Source of the DNA: Taeniopygia guttata
Lineage: Eukaryota; Chordata; Aves; Passeriformes; Estrildidae
DNA length: 64,000 nt
Assembly (NCBI RefSeq): GCF_048771995.1
Contig: NC_133032.1
Location: 22,297,501-22,361,500, forward strand
Direction of reading: 5' to 3'
Part shown: positions 26,601 through 41,600 of the stretch, one piece after another
How positions within the stretch are numbered: position 1 is the first letter of the stretch
Layout of the letters: each line of letters opens with the position of its first letter
Notes under the pieces: generated by a model
Seen by the model: the letters and a program-made list of their open reading frames with translations, nothing else
Told to the model about the DNA's origin: nothing
Database searches by the model: none
Translations under genes and position numbers: made by a program

Positions 26601-29600
26601 TCCACCATTTTTGTCTAAGCTTTTACACATAAGCCTGATGTCCTGATGTACCCTCCCTCCTCCAGACAATGTTCCACATCTACAGAATGAAGTCACAGTG
26701 CCTATCAGTAAAGAATACCCTGTCAAACTTGCTATTGTATGTTGCAGGGTTCACTCCATTAGCACCATTAATTTAAGATATTTCTCTTATCAAGAAATAC
26801 CTTCCTAAGTCACTAACTGCTACTATATCCTGATGCTAAATGCAAGCTGAAGGCTTCCCTGGGGGCACTGGCTAGCCTTGCTGGTATGCATTCTGTTTGG
26901 CCACAGCCAACTTCAGAGACCACAGGCACAAAAACACCCGCCCTATTTCCCTTCACCAACATGAAAACAGGTTTTAACAAACAGCTCCTGAAGTGGACTA
27001 TAACTTGTTTCAGGCACTAATCCTTGCACTTGGTTTCCTGACAGGTATAAGAATGTGTTTTGAAGTTACACCTCAACCCCCAAAGTACTGCCATTCATAT
27101 ACCCCAAACAGGGAGAGGGAAAACACCACACATCTCATCTTGCAGTAACATTTACACTTCAGACTGGCATACTGCAAAATACTTTGTCCCTCTTTACAAC
27201 AGATATTAAAAGCAATGGTTTGACCAAAACTTTTCAGTGGCAGCTTCCCAGCTCCTTCCTGTCCTTTACCTTCCTCTTGTAACACTAACCAAATAAAAAT
27301 TTCTGGCTGAAGAACGCCTTTTTTTCTGGGATGACTTTTCCACCACCCCCATTTTTTATGCAGCTGCACAAACAGCATGGGGAAGGAGGGGGCAGAGACT
27401 TATTTCACAACACACTGTCTGGATGTGTTATCTCTGACCAGGCAAAAGCTGAATAGAGCACTGCAGCAAAAAACAATAGAGCCGAGAACAGCAGACATTA
27501 AAGGCTCACATGCACATTCAAGTGGACATGCAACATAAATCTTAATACTGGGATCTCCTCTGCACCCTTCTGTGTATTATGTGACTTGCTGAACTCCTCA
27601 GCCTTCTAGGACCACCAAGTCCCCACTAGCACACTATGCAATCAGAGAAATCATGCTGGAAAACAGCAAGGCTATGGTCTCTCTACAGGTGTCAGGGAAA
27701 TCCGTGTACCCATGCTGGGTGCTCAAATACAATCTGCATACATGAGGCGATATTATTTTCAAGGGTACAAGAGGACAGGCTGAAGGAAGGAATTCTGCAT
27801 AGAAGTGACATAAGATAAATATACTCTCCAGAAACATTTATTCTACAGTCTGAAGCAACTGACATAGTTAGCACTAATGCCCAGTGTCAAATAAAATGAC
27901 CCAACTGATACAAAGAAGTGAGAAAGAGTAGGAGCTATTAACCATGCATTTCAGGAATTACCCATCTTTTAAGGAAGAAAAGCAACACAGCTGAAGCCTG
28001 TACCTCAGGTTTGGGGAAATTTGAAAAACAAGCAGCCAAACAGCATAGATTTCAGTAGTCCACAAATATTCTGGACACTACCTCCAGTTCAAGGATACCT
28101 GCTAAGCTCCACCCAATCCCCAAATCTGAATATAAAATAAATGGAGCAAACTCAAGCAGGTTTGTGTATAAAAGCACCAACCACTGAATAATATAACTAT
28201 GAAATGAAATATCCTCCTCAAACTACAAAAGAGAAGGCTGGAAGGCAATGTAATATTTCTCCTGCAACGAGCTCCTGCCTGTGAGATGTCAACACTTGCT
28301 TTGATAATGCAAGGGAAGCCCAAGGGAACAATTCTGGCTATAGTAAGGGAAGTTGGCTCAAAAGCAGTAGCTGTGAGAACACCCACATTCTCCAAAAGCA
28401 AATGGGCAAAGTTCAAGCCTCCAAAGTACTGATGTCCTTTTCTCATTTATAAGAGAACAAGATGGAGCACAGACCTCGGCTTTACAGCACAAAGGATTCT
28501 CCAGTGTAACTTTACTTCTCAGTTATGTTTAGATTCCTGCAAGTTGCTTCTTTAATGTACACAGACACCATGGACTAAATGGTGTCTGGAATGATCACAC
28601 CTCCATCACCTGAGCATGAAGAGGCATTGAACCAGCATATCTGCACTCTGATCCCCTAGAAGAGAGCAGCAGAGAAGGCAGAAAGGGAAGGCTCTGACAG
28701 CCCCCACCTGCTGCAGGCACGGGTAGTTGGCAAAACATGTGAAATAGTTCGTGCCCAGATCTGGCTCTGGATCTCACAGAAGTGACTTTGAAGTCATCTT
28801 CTTTTTCCCCATTTTTTCCCCTCCCAAATTACACACTAGTGAGAACAGAATGTTTCTTAAAATGAACCATAATGTTAAACTCAATTATTTTGCAGTCACA
28901 GTTCAAAATCTTTCTTCACACAGTAACTTATCAGAGAAGGAAAGAACAACTGTGGACACAGTTCAGTTTTAGCTCCCCAGAGAGTAACATTTGTTAATGT
29001 ATGACGTAAATTTAGATGGAAATTTCCAAGTGTCATTTCATGTCCAATTCTGACCTCTTATATGTTGAAAAAAACTAAAAAACACTTCTACACAGAATAA
29101 AATAGTATTCTTCAAAGAAAATAGGGTGAGTTCTGGTTTTACAGAGAGCACCTTTTCTGACTTCAAGATACTAAATACAAACCTGTTGAGGAAGAAATTC
29201 TGCAAGAATATCAGTTTTGTTTTTAAACGTTCTTACACATTTACAACTGCTTTTAAATTGACTGCAGTGTGCAGTCACTTTTTAAAATTACACTGCCATT
29301 CTCAAGGAGAATACCCAGGTACTGTGGCTGGCAGTAAATGCTAAGCCCAACTGCACGATGCAAACAGTGACATGGCAGCAGCACAGGTATAGCAACCAAC
29401 CTTTCATCTCTGCTTTGAACTTCTTTGCTTTCACTGCAATCTCTGTATCTTGTTCATCCACCTCCTGAATTTTGCGCTTCTTGGAAACAACAGGAAGTGT
29501 TGAGTCACCAGAGGGGTCAAACACTTTTACTTCACTGTAATGAAAAAGTCAGTTTATGTATTAAGAGCAAACCTTCAGGGAAGATCCTGCAGTTGAACAT

Positions 29601-32600
29601 AAACTTTCCAACACAACCTATCAAGAATATCTGAAAATCAATCTTGCTCAGCTAACAAAGCATCTACAGGTAGCGAGGCCCTCCCTCCCATACACAGTGC
29701 CTTTATCAGTAATCATGGCTAGGAAAGAGATACCCCGCAAAGTACAACTATCTGATCTGAAAGGAAAATACCAGTTAACTATGAGTTTGATTCTGGTTTA
29801 TACCTGTTCAATGTTCTACATAGCACTTGAATTACCCATTACAATGATTTCTCTGATGCTGAAAGCATATCTAGCACAGCCATATATACGGTCACAAGCA
29901 CACAGCAATACATTTGGTGTATTATTGTATTGTATTTGGTATATTACCCCATAATTGTACCCTAGGGGTAATAGTACATACACACACACAAAGCATTAGA
30001 AGTAGCTTTATTTCTGCTTTTTCTACACTGCCTCTCCATCATTACACTGATAGGGCAAACTCACAAGGCAGGGTAATGTTACAGCTCATTGCTGTAGCAC
30101 CTGTATCACTGAATTTATGGGACATTAAAATACCTAATCTGTGTCTGAAACTGCCTCTTCTCAGTTACTGCATGCTCGTTTGTTCAGTCCCAAACTCCTC
30201 TACAGGCTGTAGAGAACCAGCCACCCTGAAATCCAATGCTCTTTAATTGGAATTTGTAAGGGGCAACTGAATCATCAAATAGCAATGAAGCAGTTCTTTT
30301 CTTATTCAGACAGAATTCCTACTGAAGAAAGAAGTTTTAAAACACTAAGTCTAAATATTTTGTCCCAGCCACATAATGGACATCTGAACTTTTCTAAAAT
30401 AAGAATCTGAAGTAGACACCTTGCACAGGTTATAAAAGCAACTGAAGCTGAGTGACTGGGCTGGGAAGCATGCAGTAATGCCAGCAGACAGTACCAGCAG
30501 CTCATCCTCCAAACATGGGAAATTATTTTTATGAGTATTAACACTGCATATTCGTTTAAGGAAATTGATTATGTAGCCTTTTGCAAAAGGCAGACTCTGC
30601 TTTAGTTAAACCCAAGTGAGTGCTCACTGGCTTCCTTGTCACTGTCATAGTACTGCTAATTAAAAACAAAACCAAAACCCCAAAATCATAAATAAGACAA
30701 ATATAGGATCTCTTGCATCTTTTTTGGAAAGCATACAGAAACATTTCACTTGAATCTCATCTCTAAAAACTAAATTGCATTTAACTTCTGGTACATTAAT
30801 TTAGCTATTTCATACAAAATCCACAGTTCCATAGAAGACTAAGATTCTTGCCCATCTCTTTAAAACACTATTTTAGCCCTTCTAACATGCCCATGCAGCA
30901 GTACTGCCATTTTTGTACTACAAGGACAAATTGACAAGTACTGAGTTAGTTTCCCTTTTAGGTAGCCAGACTATGCCAAACAGCCAGGAATTATCTTCAG
31001 ATTCTCCCCAAGCCTAGACATGTTTGCAAAGCATGTCTAACAGCAGAAACATGTCCTGGCAGGAGTTCATGATTCCTCATTTCCAGAGGCCAAACTCCAG
31101 CATCTATGTTATCTCTTTAACAACCTCCTCCCTCAGCTCCTGCCTCCTGACACGCCCTGATACTTCATTTACTGACTGACACTGTCTGCAAAAGCTTCTC
31201 CAGAAATCACAGCCATCACTACGCTTGGAAATGCCTGACATATGGAAGTAGAAATTACAGCTAGACTCCAGAAGGATGTTTGGGAGCTGCAGATGGGTGC
31301 AACAGTGCTAATTTTTCCTCACAGAATGAGCACTGAGCCCTGGTTTTGCTGAGCTCTTGCCCTCTCTACACCAAAGGCTCAGCAAAATAAGCAGACCAAG
31401 CTAAGCAAAAAGCCTGCAACCAAATTAAGCAATAAACCCAGATGTCACAGCACAAACTAATAACACCGTGTTCAAATCCTCAGATGTTCAGCTGCCCCAG
31501 AAACTGTTCTAACAGTGTCCAGAGTACATAAAGACCTTATCTATTGCTTAAGAGTGTTACTTATTACATACATGACTTAAACAAGGAGATGAAGCTTTGC
31601 TCAGAACAAATTGTGCCTGTTTTTTTTTTCATTTTCTTAAGAATAAGATGGCTAATTAGGTCTCTATGACAGCTACCCAGTGAAAGAAATTAATTCAAAT
31701 TCTGATTTTCTCAAATTTATTTAATTTGGAATGGTAATAAATAAAGCTGCTATATATTAACACACTGCTTTTTGGGGTGCTGCTGGTAGCACCTAAAGTA
31801 CTTGCTATCTGATGATGTCAGTAATTTACTATTAGAAAATCTGGGAAAAAGGAAATTCTTATTAGCAACATAACTTATTATCAATGTTTAAATAGCATAG
31901 AAAAATGTTTTCTGGATCTTAGGTCAACTCAGCCCACAACCAAAAAGCTTTTCAGAAATAAAAACATGAAGAGTTATTTTTTACTCAGCCAAGCTGAAAG
32001 GAAAAACTATTCACCTCTTGTTTTGATACTTGTCTGTCTTGGCCAAGGCTTTTCCAGTGCCACTTATTCTTCTTATCTACAAGAGAAATTTAGATATGAA
32101 AAACAAATTACTCATATGGAAAAGAATGCACAACACATGTTATTCAGCTCTTGAATTAAAAATGGAAAGACAGACATATATTATGGGTCAATCTCTTGTG
32201 TACCTGCATTAGCTTTACACATGAGGGTAGAGTAGTCACAGGGAGTGTAACTGCTGTAAGGAAGGCTGAGGTGAGAATGGCCTTCCCAATGATGCTCTTC
32301 AAGAGCCAAATTCAAGTAAGGGACATCTACTACTGCATCAAATATCCGACAGTAACGTGACATAACATCATACCTCCAAACTCCCAAAAGCAGCTCAAAT
32401 TTGTGCACTTTTTTCCTTTGGCAAGAATAACTGCATGTCAGGGCAGGTATCACCCTACAGCTGACATAAAGCCACCCTTAAAGCCACAACACAGGCCCTA
32501 AACTAAATTAAATGAGTACTTGTCAAGTGACTGGTTTGTCTTTTGGTGTTAATAGGTCTCCTTGCCTTAGTTCTGATGGGAAGTTTCACCTTCCATGGAG

Positions 32601-35600
32601 AGTGGACAGGTTTTTCTGTGTTTTTCTTTTCTGTTCTAGTGATGCCAGTACTAGAGCATTGTTATCAGATCTAGCTTGGAAGGCTGAATCTAGATGTCAT
32701 TCACAAGATCACATGCAGCAGCCACCTAGAAGAGGAAAGGGTCCCTATGTTCTCCCAGAACCCTGTGCTGATGGCAACATGGAACAGCAGCTGTAGAGAG
32801 CCAGGATATGTATCAGGTGGTAGGAGGGCAGTGCAGCAATTTGCAGAACACCTTGCTTTAGCTACAGAGAAATCTCCCTAAGACTAAACACCACAAGATG
32901 CTGCCCAGATTCTGGGAATCAGACTAGAAAAAAATATTGGCACAAATACTTCTTCTAAGGTATAGAGAAAGAAACTGAAATAGTAAGCCTATCCTTGCAA
33001 TTCAGAGAGATGTAAGGAATGTAAAGGTATGATCTTATTAATCTTGTTCACTATCAAGATTTTTCAGTATAAAGCAAATAAAGACAACCCTGTAAACAAG
33101 AACAGCTGTCACACAAGTGCCTGCAGCCAACTTACATACCCAGACACTCCAGCCAAAGCTGGGAGAAACTACAGGGTAAGTGTGACATGCTACTGAGTGA
33201 CAAGAGTCAAAAAGCAGTGTCAGAAAATCATACCCTGAATGAGAGCTTCACTCAGCTCTCTGCAAGACTTACCCCTCTCTCTTCCAAAAGCCTCAGTCTC
33301 GTCTCTACTTTTAGTCTGTTCTCAGCTCCCATTTCAGCACTGGTGTTCTCTCCAAGGGCATCGTAACGAATAGTCAAGGCAGTCTTTGCCGCCAGCATTC
33401 GAGAAATCTGGAAAAGCCAAAAATAATATTAAATGCTAAGACTTAACATAAGGCAATGATTCACTCTGATCTGGAAACCATACCCACATACAAAAGAACA
33501 AAGTCACCATTTACTAGCAGTTTTTAGTCCAAAAAATAATTAGTGTCTCATTCTTTCAACACTGAAATATTGTTAATGTAACACCTTGCTTCCTTGATAA
33601 ATAGAGTGAAACGTGTAAGAGAGCAAGTCAGCTATACATACCCTACTCTACCCCAACCTTTAGACCAGGTTAGTCTGATGTGTAATTTCCAGCTTTCTCC
33701 ACAATTTAAACATATATTCATCCACCTGCATTATGAAAGACTAAGCATTAAGACCAAGCTGTAAATAACTTTAGTACAAAGAGTCCAGTTTTCAATCAAA
33801 ACTAAAGCCTTTAACACCTTAGTTTACTGTTACAAAGAAGAAAGTATTAACGTACTCCTTGAGCTGGCCAGTGTTACATCCTAACTCATCTAGAACACAC
33901 CTGTTATTGCTCAGGTATGTCAGACAATCCTATTCCCTTTTTTTTTAAGAGGAGTGAACAATTTTCAAAGACTGGTAGGACAGTGGCATTTTCCATGTCA
34001 TCAAAAACAATACAGTAAACCAAGCCATGGAAAAGCCTCACTGTGAAGCTCAAGCCATCATGAAGCTGAAGCTATTAATGCCCTGGAAAAAGCCAAGCCA
34101 GTAAAGAACTATGCAACTTACCTTTCCTTTATTTTTGGTATTGCTTTGTCCCACCAGGGAGGCATGATAGATAAGGCCAAACTTAGGTGTGTCCCTTTTA
34201 GTCTTCAGTGCCCTGAAGAGTGCCTTCTCAGCACCCAGTAACTGAACCGTAGAAGCTGGATGTTTTGCCAGATTGAGAAGGGAACCTAGAAAGAGGTGAC
34301 ACAACAAGAGTAATTTGTCAGAGGAGCAGCTAGGCTGGTTTCCAGCTTTTGAATAGTGTAAGAAGCTCAGATCCATCTGTTTTCATGACAGCTGTTTCCT
34401 ATTTGTTTCTTGAAGGACAGGTAAACCATTTCCTTCATGCCTCAACTGTTTTGGTTTGATTTGAGCATCAGGAAAGAAGGCTGACTCAATAAAACATGTT
34501 CCACTGAAATAATGCCTACTCCTGACAGTCTGACAGCAAATATGTTTCATCACAGAACTGCAGCACAGATAACTGAAATAAGGCTTCTATCTTGAGCCAG
34601 TCTGACTATAAGTGCCCAGTGCTGGTTTTTTACCTCAGAAGTGACTGAACTATCAGCAGGAGGCTCAGTAAGTGTCTCAGAAGAGGTAGTGACTTAAGTT
34701 GCCCTCATATTCCAAAAAGAATTCAGGCCAACTGAGAACTTCATCATCACAGACTATTACCAAGCTCATGCTGGTACTCTCAAGATTCCTGAACTGCTGC
34801 CTTTGCTCCATTTACCATGATATGCTCACCAGGCCTTACATAATGCTGTTAGCTGACCAGCTCCTCAGAGAAAACCTCTGATGAGGTCACCCAGAACTTG
34901 TTTATGTTGATCACTGAAACCCACCTGCATGAGCAATGAGCCTTGCTCCCACTAGTTCTCCCACCATGACAGTGAGATTGGGAGCAATGGCCATCATTCT
35001 GTTCTTCAGGTAGTCGTAGAGCTGTGTCCGATACTCAGAGATTTCAATCACCTGGCACAGACAGAGTTTGGTTACAGAAGTCAGCCAACCAAAAAATAGT
35101 AAGAGATCAATACTGACACAAGTGCTGAGAATTCCAGTGTAGGAGACTAAAAAACTGCAACATGCAAACAGCCAAGAGCCAAAGTTAAGCCCTTTATATA
35201 GGGCATATTCCCAGAGCAGAGCTACATGCACAAAGTATATTGGATCTGTTCTGCTTATTCCCTTACGCAACTTATTTTCTCAGCAAAACTCCTGATAAAG
35301 GAGCTGACAACATGCCAAAGACTGAGATGCAGAACAAAAACACTTAGTAAAGACATTTTCTTTAGGAAAAACCCCTGGAATATTCAGGTTTTACAAAAAT
35401 CTTTGCCACCATTCTCTTGAAATGGGATACATGCTTTTTACTTGTTTCATAAAAATATATACAATTAGAATGCACATAAAAAAGCAGCCTGGTCTAGACC
35501 AAGAACAGGAACTCGTAACCCTGCCACCCCCTGGTAAAGTCACAAAGGGATCCAACTGGCATAACTGAAGTCAGAGGGTGTTTGTTCACACATGGCCCAG

Positions 35601-38600
35601 ACAAGAGCAGGGTAGAACTCCTACTTCTTTTGGGGCTTCAGTGGTCCATTTTTAACCCAGGGTTTATCACTTAGCCTCCACAGTGACAAGGAGGCTATAC
35701 AATGCTATTATCTCAAATACTTGAAAGTACAATGATAGCAAAATTCCTCCCAAAAGTAAGACTGCCACTTTCAGAAGGCCTTGTGCAGACATCAACAGCC
35801 TGAGATGGCTCAGATGAGCGAGTGACTGTGCACCCTCATGTCTGAACATCAGGAAAACAATATAGGAATCATCACTGCCATCACAAGAGTTAGCACTGCC
35901 CTGAGAAAAGCTTTCCTTGGCAGAAGTGGCTCTGAGTCAGCCGAAATAGAGTCCTACTCCTATCTGTTCATGTGTACATACCTGATCACAGAGATGGATT
36001 ATGTTGTTTATATCTTCTTCTGATACTTCTGTCCCCATAGAAATCTCAGCAGCAGCCTTCACATCCTCCTCAATCTCCTCTGGTAGGATGTCAGAAACAT
36101 CAGAGGAAGCAAAATTGCTTCTGTCTCCTGTGGGGACAGATGAAAGCATATTTGTGCAGGGGGCAAGATGAACTAGTAAAAAGGGTACAGAAACAGATGA
36201 AGATAAAAGGCCAAAAACAGTGACTCAAGTCTGCCATCACACTATTCTGAATTCCGAAAATATATGTCAGCGTTCTGACTTTGTGTTTATACCAACTAGG
36301 AATGGCTGGAAATAATAAATTTGAAACTAGAAAAAAAAAAAAAAAACAGAAAGCCCGTACTGCATACGTTACCTTTTCACTAGCTGGTTGCTGCAAAATT
36401 TTCCGTGACACTATTACAAGAATAGAATTCCAGGAAGCAGTCACTTACCACTAACCAAATCTATTTAATTATTTCTACAACTGGAGTGGGGGGAAAAGCT
36501 CCCTTAAAACCACAAATCTCTCTCTGGACTGCAAACTTTAATATTACAAAAAACCAAGCAAGCAAAAAAAAAAAAAAATCAATACAAAGCACATGAGCGC
36601 AAGAGGTGAGGCAAGTGTCCAAAATACAGCAGTCATTCTTTCTGCTCTTATGAGTAATTCTAGTAGCTGCTGTCTTCAAGATCACCCAGAGACAGGCAAC
36701 ACTTCTCTTTACATCAGTTTTTTAGGAAGTGGTTTCCAAACTGGTCTGCTGACTAATTATGATTCTAAGATGTGCTGGTGGTCCATGAAGGACTGGTTGG
36801 TGATGTGGCATTAACTTTCACTTATGTTTCCAAATGGCAAATTGCACCGACATCCACATGCAAACACACCCTCCCCTTTTCTGCTGGCCCCATCTGCCCT
36901 GCTGCTGAAGGCAGCACTGCTCAGGGCAATGAGCAGCTGGATGAGCAGTGAGTGGGTCTCACACCAGTGCCACCCACGTTGTGCCTGTCGCCCTGTTCTT
37001 TTAAAAGTTTTTAAAGTTCTTTTAAGTTTTCTATGCATTCTGAAGTTTACATATTTCTACTGGAGTTTTTCACGCACTGTCATGTAAATAATGATTCTTT
37101 TGCATTCTTCTTTGTGGCAGGAGAGAATTGATGAACTGTTGGTTTGACCAGTGTGGTTGGAGAGGTGACAGTTTCGTCCTCCAACCCACTGTCACTTTCG
37201 GAATACTATATATTGCGAGGTCAGAAATAAAACTTGCTTCCTTTTACTCTTTTGATCTTAAGTGTGCACGCATGAGTAATTTTGTGTTGTAGTGCGACCC
37301 GTGCCCACTGCCATGCCCCAGGCCCGGCTGTCCTCCCTACTCACCGACTTTCCGCACGCATTTACAGTATGTCAGGTTATCCGTGATGATTTTGCCCAGT
37401 TCAGGGAAGTGCCAACCGTACCATTCCCGACAGCGCATTATGTAGTTATTCAGTTCTTTATCCAAGTCATCAAGAAGAGCTAAAAGAAAGACGAAGTTCT
37501 TTTTCTAAAAGGGCAACCTAAAAATATGGTACTCTCAAACCAACCAATTTAAATAGTGTAAAGGGGGATTACCTGAAGTATTTCACTCTATAAATATTGG
37601 AATAAACCAAACTGCAGTACACTAGAAGTCTTTATTTTTCAGAGAACTGTGTAATACCAGGCACAATACTATAGAAATGTTAGCATTCCCATGAGTGTGG
37701 CCTCAAAGTTTTATCACTGGGATCATCTTGGACCAACTCCCTAGCAGCACACTCCCCTAGAAAGAGCGCAGTAGCCAGTTCTCCATCCTCTTAGTCAGCC
37801 GAAGTGCTGCACAAAGGGTTGATGTAAAATCTTGGCATTGAATTAACTTTGAGGAAAAAATGTTTTACTGGTAACTAACTGATCTTGTATTCTATTACTT
37901 GATTTAAAAGAGCAAGCCTTTTAGCTGCTGTTATAATATAAATATACCAAATACAAAGCCAATGGGCTCACCATTTACAACATATGACAAATTTATAGTT
38001 TATTAGAGTAGAGCACCTACAGCATATACTGGTAGAGAGCCCTGCGGCTAAAATAGTTCCTGCTAACGCAATACCAACATTCCCATCTGTTGTCTCAGTG
38101 GTAGTGACGAAGGAACTGAATTACATCATTAATTTCAGTTTAACTATGTTTCATCATTGGCAACATAATTGGGAATTAATACTCTGAACAGGATTCCTCA
38201 GCACTGCTTCACAGCAAGTGTGCAGATTACGATGCGTCTTCAAGGGAAAATGAGGAATGGGCTTTCCTAGCTACTTTAAGAATTTCAGTCTGTTTTCCAT
38301 TCAGAAAACAGGGAGACAAAATGCAGCATTACACACTACAGTGTGATTTACACACCTAATGTAGGAGTCTATTTCTACATTGTCATCTATGCAAGGCATC
38401 ACCTAAATGCTGGGTCAGAAAATGCTATCCTGTGGGGCCCATTCTCCCAGCACCACTCAGAAGGGAGACATGTTGGGAAGGAAAGCCCTTAGAGGACTGA
38501 ACTAACACTGCCTGTAGCTCAGCTGATTTCTATGCTAAGAAAAAGTGCATGCCAGTTTATTGTACCGCCTTAAAAATTTTCCTGCTTGTGGAAAACCCTA

Positions 38601-41600
38601 CTGGGAAAACACACTTTATGCCTAGATGAACATCAGCGCCCAATTTACTAAGACATCCTAGGAGGAAATTGACAACAATACTTTTCTTTAGCCAATGTAA
38701 AGAAGTCAGTTATCCTAAGCCAAATCCATTAATAATTTAAGCTCTAAATATACTTACAAATTGCCTGGATAATCATGGTATCTACTTTGTCGGGGCTGAA
38801 TTTCAGCTTGTATCGGGAAAGGCTGAGGAGACACAAATACAGTTTCATCAGCATCCTGACACCCTGTTGCAGAATATGCCCCACCTGTTCCTTTTTAACA
38901 TGAATACAGTTGTCCACAGGTTCATTGAAACCAAGCTCAGTTTTGTGCCACTGACTGCTCTCAGCTGTGGCCAGAAGCCACAGTGACACAAGTTTCACAA
39001 TAGCTCTCCCATACCCTGTGATCATGGTGAAAGAGAAAGTTAAGGTTATTTGTACCACCTGTTAGAGACTGAACATAAGTGCTGTGGCAGGAAATTAATT
39101 GGCTCCTGGTTTTTCTGCATGGTTCTCCACAAAATGTATTTGTCAACAGCACTTCCAGTTGGGCAGCAGCTGGAAGCAATCCATAAAACTGCACCTCCCT
39201 AGCAGCAAATACCAGCAATGCTAATGTGAAGTAACAAAAGAAACTTCCTGGAACAGATTCTCACTGTCTGAGAAAGCCCATTACCATCTGGCTTTAATGT
39301 TATGTTAACATTTTCTCTGTATGCTACAGTGAAAGACACTTGGTATCAATGAGGATTTGCATCTTAAAAGTCCTTTTTCAATATTAATGACCATTTTCCA
39401 AGTAAACACACTTTTAAGGAATTGGCTACAGCAAAGCATTTCTCTAACTTGCCAATGGCTTGTGACAGGACAAGCTCGTGTCAGAATATGGATTAAAGTT
39501 ACTTCACTAATGGATGCTTGATCCCATGGTGATCCAACAACTTTGTATTTAACTACTAATCCACTAAATCTAAAAAGCAGCAAGAACAAGGTGGAATGAA
39601 TAACCCTGCTTTTAATATTTGCATTATCTATTATATGGGCATTTATTCTAGCCCAAATCATCAACTTGTGGTCTCCACCTTGTCTCTTCATGGCAATGGA
39701 ACTTTAAATCACCCTTGACTATTCCAGGTGAATTCCTGAAGTATGTACCATTTTGGGTGAAGAGGAAACCTTTCCCTAAAAGGTGGGTGCAAACTGAAAG
39801 GCCTTCCTTTGTAAACAAGATTTCATTTACAGTAGTATCTTGACTTATAGAGAAGGCCGTGCCACATACTAAAAAACACTTAAAGCAGCGCAGCTCAGCC
39901 AGAGACATAGGAGTGGGGCAGACAGGATGAAACAGAGCTGTTGTAGGAACTCACCTGTGTGCCAGACCCAGGCGCATAGCTGCCATCTCTCGAGAAGGGA
40001 GGCCTGCTATGAGCCCTTCAACCTGTGAGCGAATTCCTCTCATCAGCTCTGTAACCATTGGGCTGTGTATACAACTCAAATTCAGCTTCTCCTGCAGTGT
40101 GGAAATCAACGGTCCAAAGTCAGGCATAGCACAACATTCCTCTGAAGTCTTTCTTCCAGCAGCCTTACATAATTTTAGCTGGTTTTCCCACTGCAATCCT
40201 GTGATCACACAAATTTCATCCATTTTTCATGTTCAGGGCAGTGACACCCCCAGTTCCCCACACAGTTAATATTCCACTTTGAAAAGAGCAGATTTATAAT
40301 TAATATTCTAATCTGCTATGTAGAACATTCAACTTAAGAGTCAAGATTTTGAAGTTTACTAGAAACGGTTTGGTCAGAGAAAGAAAATTCAGAGGTAGAG
40401 GGTTAGGGACTTTGTGTCTTTTTCAGTGAATAAGACTGAATAATTAGATCAAAGTCTCTGCTATTATTCACTTTAACATTAAGCTCTTATTTTGCAGCCT
40501 ACAGTCTCCTAAGACAGCATGTCAGAACAAAGTTCAGTGGAACAGGGAGCAATTGGACATGAGATAGGAAACTGGTATTTGACACCAAGGGGACACTGGA
40601 AAAAGCAGTCCACCTTCACTGAACTTCCTTCTTTCTCTGGGCAGGCAAGGACCAAGGGGTGTGCACAGCTACCTGCACACTGAGGAAGGTACAACAATGC
40701 CCACTCCCAAAAAGACAATAAATCACCACCCTACTATTGCTGCATGCGTTAGTGAGGAGTATGTGTCTGCCTGGCTTGAGTTTTTTGATTGGTTCCTTCC
40801 TCCCCTCTTTATCTGGATTGGATAATTAGAAAATTAATTATTCTACTTGCTGGGTTTCTGACCAGTATTTAAGAGAGAAATCAAGCAAACCTGAAGACCT
40901 CAGTGCATTCTTACCATATCAGTCACCTGTGTTCTCAAGACAATATCTTCCCTGTACACATACCAGGATTAACTATCCTCTATGCTGCAAACACAGCACT
41001 GGCAGCATAATCCACTGCAAAATATCTGAAATCTGACTATAGCATTTCAGGAGCATGAGACAAAGGAAAAATAGCAAAATCAGTTATCACCTTTATGACA
41101 CCTCCAAGTTTGGCATCTGCCACAGCCAACTGCTCGTGGGCATCTTTTGCCACGATCTTCTTGAGAATCTTTTTCAAGTTCTTGCTGAGCTTGCCTTCTA
41201 CAAGAGCTGTGGATGCTGCATAAAACAAAAGACCAAAGATGCTGTTTCCTTCTCCTAAAATCTGTAAAAATATTACTTCTAACTTCATATATTTATTTTA
41301 ACTGTCCATAGTAACTCTAGTTTGAGCTGTAATATTACTTCACCATGCAATAGCTGAAAATCAAAATAGAAAAAATTATACACATCCTCCTCCAAAGGCC
41401 TAAATCAAAAAACCTTTCTCCTAGTTGCCTCTCCTTTCTCCATATGTTTTCAGTTCTATTTTTGCCAATTTTGTTTAAGGATCTCTACAAACAGTATGCC
41501 ATATGCTTTAGATATATGTGTAACATTTCCAACAGCAAAGTTATATGGGAATATTTCGTGTATAATTTAATTAACCAACCATTTGCCAGGTCCCTTAGGC

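Noticed and set aside
26190-26830. Possible very old CR1-like text in NOP58 intron 13
   Set aside because: A few short phrases resemble CR1 3' sequence, but no run of coding motif could be followed, so it was not called.
34467-34554. Second box C/D look-alike in NOP58 intron 9
   Set aside because: Box C GTGATGA and a CTGA are present at suitable spacing, but the flanks do not pair and no guide match was seen.
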